Positions 7,370 to 12,428 of a stretch of 12,428 nucleotides of DNA are shown here, one piece after another. The notes beneath the pieces were generated by a model. That model saw nothing but the letters and a program-made list of their open reading frames with translations. It searched no databases and was not told the origin of the DNA. Source of the stretch: Flavobacteriaceae bacterium (GTDB lineage: Bacteria; Bacteroidota; Bacteroidia; Flavobacteriales; Flavobacteriaceae); contig JAURDG010000020.1 of assembly GCA_030828025.1 (NCBI GenBank), positions 1-12,428 on the forward strand, in the 5' to 3' direction. A program made the position numbers and the translations under genes. Each line of letters opens with the position of its first letter. Position 1 is the first letter of the stretch.

Positions 7370-7392
7370 TGTAGGGATTTGCTAGCGCAAAT
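7370..7392 (-). terminator. Weak hairpin after the zinc-ribbon-family gene
   Basis: On the minus strand, just after the stop of the 7396-8175 gene, ATTTGC and GCAAAT form a 6-bp stem with a 4-base loop (7392-7377), followed by CCTACA and a run of six T. The T run starts late, so this is only a possible terminator. CCTACA (7336-7341) and TGTAGG (7370-7375) are also inverted repeats. Confidence 0.3.
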
Positions 7393-7395
7393 GGA

Positions 7396-8175
7396 TTATG
7401 CTTTGAAGATAGTATCCATAAAAGCTTCTTGCTCAGCAGCAAGCTCTTTATCAACCAAGATTCGACCGCTGTGTTCGTCAGTAATGATTTTCTTTCTAGA
7501 TGCGATTTCGAGTTGCACTTGCGGTGGAATCGTGAAGAATGAACCTCCAGATGCCCCTCGCTCCACAGAAACAATGGCCAAACCATTTTTTACAGAACTG
7601 CGGATACGCTTATATGCGTTAACCAAACGTTCGTCTGCTTTTTCGGCAAATTCACTTGATTTAGCCAAAAGGAGTTTTTCTTCCTTTTCGGTTTCAGCTA
7701 AAATTGCATCCAACTCGTCTTTTTTGTGCTTTAAGTGATTTTGGCGTTCTTCTAGCTTTGCTGTTGCCTCAGTAACGGCTTCGTTTTTTTGTTCGATTAA
7801 GGCACCAAGTTGCTTGATTTGCTTGTCCGCCAATTCAATTTCGAGCTCCTGAAATTCAACCTCTTTGTTGAGCGACTCGTATTCGCGGTTGTTACGCACA
7901 TTTTTTTGTTGCTCTTTGTATTTTTTAATCAACTCTTTCGCACTCTCAATGCCATTTTTCTTGGATTTTATTTCGTCCTCGTAGGCGGTAACTTCTATTC
8001 CAAGATTACCAAGTCTTTTTTCTAATCCAGCAACCTCGGCTTCGAGGTCTTCTACTTCTAAGGGTAATTCCCCACGGACATTGCGGATTTCGTCGATGCG
8101 TGCATCTATGAGTTGCAGGTTATAAAGTGCGCGGAGCTTATCTTCGACTGTTGTTTCAGCTTTCTTTTTGGCCAT
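7396..8175 (-). CDS. CT398-like coiled-coil protein (C4 zinc-ribbon family) lacking all cysteines
   Basis: This 259-residue protein is of the DUF164 / CT398-like family, which consists of a long antiparallel coiled coil and a C-terminal C4 zinc ribbon. Residues about 10-185 are heptad-rich Lys/Glu/Leu coiled coil, including the family block NNREYESLNKEVE (95-107). The tail keeps the ribbon framework RGASGGSFFTIPPQ and ITDEHSGRILVD, but the four expected zinc cysteines are S209, S212, D233 and S236, and the protein has no cysteine at all. It starts 2 bases after the nif3 stop on the same strand, so the two are almost certainly co-transcribed. Biochemical function is unknown; family members have been proposed as adaptors or chaperones. 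Family membership is firm. Confidence 0.88.
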   Translation of the reverse strand: MAKKKAETTVEDKLRALYNLQLIDARIDEIRNVRGELPLEVEDLEAEVAGLEKRLGNLGIEVTAYEDEIKSKKNGIESAKELIKKYKEQQKNVRNNREYESLNKEVEFQELEIELADKQIKQLGALIEQKNEAVTEATAKLEERQNHLKHKKDELDAILAETEKEEKLLLAKSSEFAEKADERLVNAYKRIRSSVKNGLAIVSVERGASGGSFFTIPPQVQLEIASRKKIITDEHSGRILVDKELAAEQEAFMDTIFKA

Positions 8176-8177
8176 AG

Positions 8178-9272
8178 TTAGAAATAATAAACAGGATTCG
8201 TTACTGTTTTAGATGAAATGACCGCAAAACTAGGGAATTTTTTCCTAAGAACCTCTATGATTGTGTTTTTGGTAAATTGTTCACTTTCATAATGCCCCAC
8301 ATCTACCAACAAACAGTTGTTTTCTCCCTTAAAAAAGTCGTGGTATTTGAGGTCGGCCGTTACAAAAGCATCGGCGCCTTGGCGTTTTGCCGCCTCTATG
8401 GCAAAACTCCCTGAGCCGCCGAGCAGGGCTACACGCGCTATTTTTTTGCCTGTCAAGCCGCTATGGCGCAGGCTTGGCGTGCCTAAAATAGCCTTTAGTT
8501 TGCCTAAAAATGCTGCTTCATCCATGGCTTCTTCCAGCATACCGATGCATCCCATGCCCAAATCTGTGCGCACATTTTCAATTGGAAATAGCTCATAGGC
8601 TACCGTTTCATACGGATGTGTTTGGACTAAGGTTTCAACTATCACCTTTTTACAATGCTTTGGTAATACGACTTGCAAGCAAATTTCCTGCTCCAAGTGC
8701 CGATTTCCTTGTTCGCCAACATACGGATCACTCCCTTCTAAGGGCCGAAAACTGCCTGTGCCTGCATTAGTAAAACTACACTCGTCATAAGCCCCAAGTG
8801 CGCCCGCACCAGCAGCAAAAAGAGCTGCTTGCAACGAAATTAAATGCGCCTCAGGAACATAGGTGCTAAGTTTGAGCAGACTTCCTTGTTTTGGAATTAC
8901 TACCGTTCGCTGTTCCAGGCCTAGCGCATCGGCTAGCCCTTTGTTTACGCCGTCGAGTTGCACGTCTAGTGCTGTGTGTATGGCATAAATGGCTATATCG
9001 TGCTTGATGGCGTTGGCTATCGCACGGCTTACATAAGAACTGTTGGTTATACGCTTAACCCCCTGAAAAATAATCGGGTGGAAGCAAATGATTAATTCGC
9101 ATTTTTCTCGAATGGCTTCATCAACTACGGAGGCTAGGGCATCATGGGCGACCAACACCTTGCTAACGCTTTGATGCTTGTCGCCAACCAGTAAACCTAC
9201 GTTGTCAAAGTCTTCTGCGTAAGCCAAAGGTGCCCATTCTTCCAGGCTGGAGGTAATTTCGTGTACTGTCAT
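8178..9272 (-). CDS. Nif3-like dinuclear metal centre hexameric protein (NIF3/YbgI/YqfO family)
   Basis: This conserved 364-residue cytosolic protein forms toroidal hexamers in characterised homologues and is often misnamed GTP cyclohydrolase I type 2. The N-terminal block EDFDNVGLLVGD and the metal-site blocks are present: FHPIIFQG (H65), HTALDVQLDGVN (H99, D103), and near the end DVGHYESEQF (H327 and E331). The first of the two adjacent His residues of YbgI (HHP) is Phe here (F64), so one ligand is absent or replaced. Residues about 125-240 are the PII-like insert of the longer form (EAHLISLQAALFAAGAGALG, THPYETVAYELF). The ATG at 9272 fits the family start. A perfect -7 box ends 7 bases upstream. 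Its reaction is not established for the family. Confidence 0.92.
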   Translation of the reverse strand: MTVHEITSSLEEWAPLAYAEDFDNVGLLVGDKHQSVSKVLVAHDALASVVDEAIREKCELIICFHPIIFQGVKRITNSSYVSRAIANAIKHDIAIYAIHTALDVQLDGVNKGLADALGLEQRTVVIPKQGSLLKLSTYVPEAHLISLQAALFAAGAGALGAYDECSFTNAGTGSFRPLEGSDPYVGEQGNRHLEQEICLQVVLPKHCKKVIVETLVQTHPYETVAYELFPIENVRTDLGMGCIGMLEEAMDEAAFLGKLKAILGTPSLRHSGLTGKKIARVALLGGSGSFAIEAAKRQGADAFVTADLKYHDFFKGENNCLLVDVGHYESEQFTKNTIIEVLRKKFPSFAVISSKTVTNPVYYF

Positions 9273-9279
9273 CGTGTTC

Positions 9280-9287
9280 CAAAGATA
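9280..9287 (-). promoter_or_regulatory. -7 promoter box for nif3 operon (TATCTTTG)
   Basis: TATCTTTG on the minus strand fits the Bacteroidota TAnnTTTG consensus exactly and lies 7 bases before the nif3 ATG. A transcript from it would have almost no leader. A TTTTG 24 bases upstream is a poorly spaced -33 candidate. Confidence 0.6.
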
Positions 9288-9294
9288 AAAGTTC

Positions 9295-9302
9295 TACTTT
9301 TG
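9295..9302 (+). promoter_or_regulatory. -7 promoter box for lpxK (TACTTTTG)
   Basis: TACTTTTG fits TAnnTTTG exactly and ends 5 bases before the lpxK ATG, so transcription would begin at or next to the start codon. It lies back to back with the nif3 box, 7 bases apart, so polymerases at the two sites should exclude each other. No clear -33 TTG is seen. Confidence 0.55.
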
Positions 9303-9307
9303 TTTTT

Positions 9308-10318
9308 ATGGCAAAATGGCGAAAAGCGTTGTTTCCGTTAAAAATTCTCTTTGGCTGTGCTGTTTTTGTACGAAAATCCTTGTACAAAAGCGGTTTGCTT
9401 TCACGCTACAAAGCACCTTTGCCCACCATTGTTGTGGGGAATATAGCCACAGGCGGCACCGGAAAAACGCCTATGGTGGATTATTTGCTTTCCAAATTTT
9501 CCAATGACCTTAACTTCGGAATGCTCAGTCGGGGTTATGGACGAAAATCTAAGGGATACAAGCAGGTTTATGACCAAAGCAAGGCGCAGGAAGTTGGCGA
9601 TGAGCCGTTGCTGTTGGCGCAAAAACACCCGAATGTTCGGGTGTCCGTTTGTGAAAAGCGCCCGAAAGGGATTCAGCAGATGCTACAGGATTCCCCTAAC
9701 ATTGAGGCTTTTATTTTGGATGATGCCTTGCAACATTTGCCCTTGAAACCCTCGTACAAGATAGTGCTCACTACTTTTCAGAATCCCTGGTTTTTGGACG
9801 CCCTGCTTCCCGTGGGGAATTTACGAGAACCCGCATCTTCGGCACAACAAGCCGATGTGGTTGTGGTGACCAAATGCCCAGCAACCCTCGACGTACAAAC
9901 CAAAAACACCTATAAAACAAAACTGGCTCTTGCGCCACACCAACAACTCTTTTTTACCACCCTCGAATACGACACCCACGTTTATGGTGCTGCCAAACTA
10001 CCGATAGCCGAATTTGTTCAAAATCCTTTTGTGCTGCTCACGGGTATTGCCAACCCGAGTACGTTAGTAGCCTTTTTAAACGAGCAGAACGCCACGTTTA
10101 CCCATAAGTCATTTCCTGACCATCATCATTTTACACAGGTAGAAATTAATGCTTTACGTACGCTAAACAAACCCATCTTGACGACCGAAAAAGATGCGGT
10201 ACGCCTTGCGCCTTTTGGGCTAAGAAACCTCTACACGCTTGGTGTCCGTACTCGGTTTTTGGCGGATGAAAAACAGTTTTTGGAGGCGGTAAGGGCTGCG
10301 CTAGACGTTCTTCACTAA
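9308..10318 (+). CDS. lpxK: Tetraacyldisaccharide 4'-kinase (EC 2.7.1.130)
   Basis: LpxK phosphorylates the 4' position of the tetraacyl disaccharide 1-phosphate to give lipid IVA, late in lipid A synthesis at the inner membrane. At 336 residues the length is normal. An N-terminal hydrophobic/amphipathic stretch (about 7-30) suits membrane attachment. The P-loop GNIATGGTGKTP is at 44-55, followed by MLSRGYGRKSKG, GDEPLLLAQ, the acidic catalytic block ILDDALQH (D138, D139), LLPVGNLREP, VVVTKCP, FPDHHHF with the conserved His pair, and LTTEKDAVRL near the end. The ATG at 9308 is the only start giving the full P-loop domain. A perfect 9-bp hairpin is embedded at 9625-9644. The 3' end is duplicated beside lipA at 11939-12046. 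Confidence 0.95.
   Translation: MAKWRKALFPLKILFGCAVFVRKSLYKSGLLSRYKAPLPTIVVGNIATGGTGKTPMVDYLLSKFSNDLNFGMLSRGYGRKSKGYKQVYDQSKAQEVGDEPLLLAQKHPNVRVSVCEKRPKGIQQMLQDSPNIEAFILDDALQHLPLKPSYKIVLTTFQNPWFLDALLPVGNLREPASSAQQADVVVVTKCPATLDVQTKNTYKTKLALAPHQQLFFTTLEYDTHVYGAAKLPIAEFVQNPFVLLTGIANPSTLVAFLNEQNATFTHKSFPDHHHFTQVEINALRTLNKPILTTEKDAVRLAPFGLRNLYTLGVRTRFLADEKQFLEAVRAALDVLH
9625..9644. repeat. Perfect inverted repeat inside lpxK
   Basis: ACACCCGAA and TTCGGGTGT form a perfect 9-bp palindromic arm pair around a 2-base centre within the coding sequence (KHPNVRVSV). The stem core matches that of the hairpin at 1475-1505. It is followed by CCGTTTG, not a real T tract, so termination is doubtful. Confidence 0.5.
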
Positions 10319-10356
10319 CTAGCTGCAGAATAGACAAAAAGACCAAGTAAACACAC

Positions 10357-10992
10357 CTACAAGTAAATTCTAATTTTTGGGGATAACCCCATAACTTCAA
10401 GGTCGAACTCTGAGATAGCAAAAAACGTAAAGAGTTTTAGCTGGACACCAATATCAACATTACTTGTTTTATAAAAGTAATAATCCGTACCCAAAAAGAA
10501 CCCACCTTCCATGGATTCTCTTTCTTTTAATTTTACGCGGGTATTCGTCGCCTCTAATTGTTGCGCAATATCCGAAAATAGATAGAAGCCAACCGAAGCG
10601 GCGAGTTTAGTGCCGAGTTTTCTTCTGTAAAAAATGCCGTACATTTTATTCTTTTGACGTAGTTTAAATTGATCTACATAAACATATAAACCATCATTAG
10701 AAAGGTTTATGTTTTTCTCACCGTGGTTGACGGATTGGTCGTAACTAAGCCCAAAAGCTTGTTTGTTGTCTTTTAGGTTCCAAACAAGTTCCGCACCACC
10801 TATGGTACCAATAAAGTCTTTACTGTAATAGTAATGCGCCTGTTGCTCGTCGTAACGGGTAACAAAAAAGTTACCTCCAATGCCATAATGCATCGAAAAC
10901 TCCAGCCTTTGGTTGTTGTGCTCTGTTTTTTGGGCTTGCGCCCAAGGGCTATACAACATTAGCCCAACCAATACGAAAAATAGTTGTCTCAT
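10357..10992 (-). CDS. Probable small outer-membrane beta-barrel protein
   Basis: I do not recognise a named family for this 211-residue protein. It has a Sec signal peptide, MRQLFFVLVGLMLYSPWAQAQ, with cleavage probably after A20. The rest is made of alternating amphipathic strands rich in Tyr, Phe and Gly (FSMHYGIGGNFFVTRY, QAFGLSYDQSV, KMYGIFYRRKL, AASVGFYLFSD, GGFFLGTDYYFY, VDIGVQLKLFTFF). These suggest an 8- to 10-strand outer-membrane barrel. It ends SPKIRIYL. The gene follows the 10998-11711 gene by 5 bases on the same strand, so they form an operon. Both lie in the A/T-rich insert between lpxK and the displaced lpxK end. The exported-barrel call is moderate; the role is unknown. Confidence 0.75.
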   Translation of the reverse strand: MRQLFFVLVGLMLYSPWAQAQKTEHNNQRLEFSMHYGIGGNFFVTRYDEQQAHYYYSKDFIGTIGGAELVWNLKDNKQAFGLSYDQSVNHGEKNINLSNDGLYVYVDQFKLRQKNKMYGIFYRRKLGTKLAASVGFYLFSDIAQQLEATNTRVKLKERESMEGGFFLGTDYYFYKTSNVDIGVQLKLFTFFAISEFDLEVMGLSPKIRIYL

Positions 10993-10997
10993 CCTTT

Positions 10998-11711
10998 TTA
11001 AATTTTTATACGTATGCCTAAATTATGCGACCAAGTTCCTGTATAACCAAGATCAAAATCATCACTGCTCTTGTACGCGGCATTTAGAATTATTTTTGAG
11101 GCTATATAAATGCCTATGTTTTTGTTTATGTTGTAAGCGAGTCTAATTTTTGGACTGAGATTTACCACCCCTTTTTGCCAATAAAGCACACTAAAATCTT
11201 TTACTTCTGTAATAATATTTTTTGTTTGACTAAACGCAATGCTTGTTAAAGCAAAATATACAGTTGACATATGCCCATAACCAATGCCAATAGCCGGAAT
11301 AAGTTCAACGTTCTTTATAGGAATAACAAAATTGGCATATATGGTTGCGTGTATATCCCTGTTGTGAAAAAAGGAAGCGTATGCGTTGTCCTCTGAAGTG
11401 CCTATAAAATAGTTGTTTACTTCATCTAAGTAGGTTAAAGGACTATGACTTCCAATATTCAGCCCTTTCGGAAGTGCATCGACAAAAGAATGATATAGAT
11501 CAAATCCAAAAATCCAATAAGGAGAATTTTTCACTTCATAAAAAGCACTTAAACTTGTTCCGACGGCTCGTTCGTCTATATATTTGGCGTTACCAAAACT
11601 TACGCCAACAAACTGCTCTTTTTGTGCATGGCAAACAAAACTGCCAAACAGAAATAGATATAAAAGGCAACCGATTAAAGATGTTAGCTTAACATCTTGT
11701 TTTAAAAACAT
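10998..11711 (-). CDS. Probable outer-membrane beta-barrel protein
   Basis: I do not recognise a named family for this 237-residue protein. The signal peptide is long (about 1-29, ending in CHA before Q30) with a strong hydrophobic core, SLIGCLLYLFLFGSF. The mature part shows repeated amphipathic beta strands: FVGVSFGNAKYI, TSLSAFYEV, PYWIFGFDLYHSF, ATIYANFVIPI, ELIPAIGIGYGHM, SPKIRLAYNI, IGIYIASKIIL and a closing SHNLGIRIKI, as in small outer-membrane barrels. It shares the short block LSPKIR with its downstream neighbour (there at the very C terminus), a hint that the two may be distant relatives. It is the first gene of a two-gene operon inside the lpxK/lipA insert. Confidence 0.75.
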   Translation of the reverse strand: MFLKQDVKLTSLIGCLLYLFLFGSFVCHAQKEQFVGVSFGNAKYIDERAVGTSLSAFYEVKNSPYWIFGFDLYHSFVDALPKGLNIGSHSPLTYLDEVNNYFIGTSEDNAYASFFHNRDIHATIYANFVIPIKNVELIPAIGIGYGHMSTVYFALTSIAFSQTKNIITEVKDFSVLYWQKGVVNLSPKIRLAYNINKNIGIYIASKIILNAAYKSSDDFDLGYTGTWSHNLGIRIKI

Positions 11712-11727
11712 GATTTCTAATTAAATA

Positions 11728-11761
11728 TTAAGTTATATCTCTCATTCGTAAGAGGCAAAAA
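11728..11761 (-). promoter_or_regulatory. Possible promoter for the two outer-membrane-protein genes
   Basis: On the minus strand TTTTTG (11761-11756) is separated by 20 bases from TAACTTAA (11735-11728). The spacing is right for a Bacteroidota promoter, but the -7 box matches only TA and TT of TAnnTTTG. The leader would be roughly 12 bases. Confidence 0.3.
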
Positions 11762-11808
11762 CATCGCTGTTTTTGTTTTTCCTTTAGGTGTTACCAAACC
11801 ACCCACAA

Positions 11809-11829
11809 GCTGCAGGAACGGCTTGCAGC
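11809..11829. repeat. Inverted repeat in the intergenic insert
   Basis: GCTGCA (11809-11814) is a perfect inverted match to TGCAGC (11824-11829), with nine bases between. AGCTGCAG also occurs just after the lpxK stop (10320-10327), near the other end of the insert. Confidence 0.4.
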
Positions 11830-11855
11830 GCATATTTATGTCGCTGTGATTGCAT

Positions 11856-11899
11856 CTCTAAATCAAAAGTGAAGTTGTAGGTTTCGTTTTGATTTGGAG
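11856..11899. repeat. Long hairpin, 13-bp stem
   Basis: CTCTAAATCAAAA (11856-11868) pairs with TTTTGATTTGGAG (11887-11899): 12 Watson-Crick pairs and one G-T pair around an 18-base loop. No T tract follows on either strand. It lies upstream of the possible promoter of the outer-membrane genes and just before the displaced lpxK end, so it may be part of the insert boundary or an end for lipA transcripts. I see no gene in 11712-11938. Confidence 0.55.
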
Positions 11900-11938
11900 T
11901 CTTTAAATATATCAAAAAATTGAAACAACCAAAAAAAG

Positions 11939-12046
11939 GGTACGCCTTTTGAACTAAAAAATCTCTACACGCTTGGTGTCAGGATTCGGTTTTTAGCGGA
12001 TGAAAAACAGTTTTTGGAGGCGGTAAGGGCTGCGCTTGCTAACTAA
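11939..12046 (+). pseudogene. Displaced, decayed 3' end of lpxK
   Basis: From 11945 to 12036 this segment aligns without gaps to lpxK 10211-10302 with 84 of 92 bases identical by my count. It still reads in frame through LYTLGVRIRFLADEKQ and EAVRAAL to a TAA at 12044-12046. Just upstream a 7-base unit present in lpxK (one of two CGCCTT copies) is missing, which breaks the frame. Weak resemblance may continue leftward to about 11920. There is no start or P-loop region, so it cannot be functional. Its last codons (LAN) differ from those of lpxK (LDVLH). Half of the differences are G-to-A or C-to-T relative to lpxK, as expected for decay in A/T-rich DNA. Its stop abuts the lipA stop. Confidence 0.85.
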
Positions 12047-12428
12047 CTACTCAATATGCTTATGCGCTTTGTAAGAAGAACGCACCAATGCCCCGCTTTC
12101 TACGTGTCGGAAGCCCATTTCCTTGCCTAAGGTTTCGTATTTTTTAAACTGTTCGGGCGTGATAAACTCCGCCACAGGCAGGTGCTTTTTAGAGGGCTGC
12201 AAGTATTGCCCCAGCGTGATGATGTCCACTTTAGCTTTCCGCAATTCCTCCATAGAGGCGATGACTTCGTCTTCGGTTTCGCCTAGCCCCAGCATTAAGC
12301 CCGATTTGGTGCGATGCACCCCTTGGTCTTTGAGGTAGCGCAACACTTCCAAACTACGGTCGTATTTCGCTTGAATACGCACTTCGCGTGTGAGACGTCG
12401 CACGGTTTCCATATTGTGTGATACCACT
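12047..12428 (-). CDS. lipA: Lipoyl synthase (EC 2.8.1.8), C-terminal part, cut by window edge
   Basis: LipA is a radical-SAM enzyme that inserts two sulfurs into octanoyl groups on lipoyl domains. Only about the last 126 residues are visible. The frame continues past the window edge, and the radical-SAM CxxxCxxC region lies outside. Diagnostic blocks are SHNMETVRRL, TKSGLMLGLGETEDEV, VDIITLGQYLQPS, KHLPVAEFITPEQF and MGFRHVESGALVRSSYKAHKH. The RSSY serine corresponds to the unusual C-terminal serine ligand of the auxiliary iron-sulfur cluster in characterised LipA. The stop codon at 12047-12049 directly abuts the stop of the displaced lpxK end on the opposite strand. Confidence 0.95.
   Translation of the reverse strand, partial: VVSHNMETVRRLTREVRIQAKYDRSLEVLRYLKDQGVHRTKSGLMLGLGETEDEVIASMEELRKAKVDIITLGQYLQPSKKHLPVAEFITPEQFKKYETLGKEMGFRHVESGALVRSSYKAHKHIE

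Noticed and set aside
7292..7738. A 148-codon plus-strand ORF opposite the zinc-ribbon-family gene
   Set aside because: It is antisense to a clear conserved gene and rich in Ser/Lys/Phe, as expected from the complement of coiled-coil codons.
9205..9387. A minus-strand ORF across the nif3/lpxK promoter region
   Set aside because: It is out of frame with nif3 and would cover both -7 boxes and the start of lpxK; there is no family resemblance.
10146..10421. A minus-strand ORF spanning the ends of lpxK and the downstream membrane-protein gene
   Set aside because: It overlaps two better-supported genes in other frames and has no recognisable features.
1..12428. CRISPR array, tRNA, rRNA, transposase, integrase or toxin-antitoxin pair
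   Set aside because: I looked for regular repeat-spacer units, cloverleaf arms, recombinase motifs and small paired ORFs and found none that could be supported.

Overview
The window is a chromosomal segment from a member of the Bacteroidota, most likely class Flavobacteriia. This rests on moderate to low G+C, intergenic DNA rich in A/T, start codons without Shine-Dalgarno sequences, TAnnTTTG-type -7 promoter boxes, and gene families and neighbourhoods typical of that phylum (lpxK next to nif3 and a CT398-like coiled-coil gene; a lysine dehydrogenase-like gene coupled to a DUF1338 gene). No rRNA, tRNA, CRISPR array, transposase or integrase is visible.

Layout. 1-1249 (+): a Gfo/Idh/MocA oxidoreductase cut at its N terminus by the window edge. 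1250-1526: an intergenic stretch with two near-identical terminator hairpins and other inverted repeats between them. 1527-1991 (-): a PEGA-domain lipoprotein, preceded by a 210-bp spacer with nested inverted repeats. 2202-2834 (-): an unrecognised secreted protein. 2877-3347 (-): an ASCH-domain protein, divergent from 3392-5257 (+), acetoacetyl-CoA synthetase. 7279-5298 (-): a two-gene, ATGA-coupled operon of a lysine/saccharopine dehydrogenase-like enzyme and a DUF1338 (HglS-type) oxygenase, read here as lysine degradation. 9272-7396 (-): nif3 followed by a cysteine-free zinc-ribbon-family coiled-coil protein. 9308-10318 (+): lpxK, divergent from nif3 across only 35 bp that hold two opposed perfect -7 boxes. 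11711-10357 (-): two adjacent genes for probable small outer-membrane beta-barrel proteins. 12428-12047 (-): the C-terminal part of lipoyl synthase LipA.

Main anomaly. A decayed second copy of the lpxK 3' end (84 of 92 aligned bases identical by manual count) sits at 11939-12046. Its stop codon ends one base before the lipA stop codon. The simplest reading is that lpxK and lipA once converged stop-to-stop, and that an A/T-rich cassette of about 1.6 kb with the two membrane-protein genes entered at the lpxK end. The insert would have brought or regenerated a new 3' end for lpxK and left the old one beside lipA. I see no recombinase, so the mechanism is open.

The remaining genes are mainly core metabolism and cell-envelope functions: lipid A synthesis (lpxK), lipoylation (lipA), lysine breakdown, ketone-body or acetoacetate activation (aacS), and several exported proteins. 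I did not find a complete new defence or mobile system. The best leads are the lpxK/lipA cassette, the metal-ligand-free zinc-ribbon protein, the lysine operon, and the structured intergenic regions at 1274-1513 and 2025-2113.
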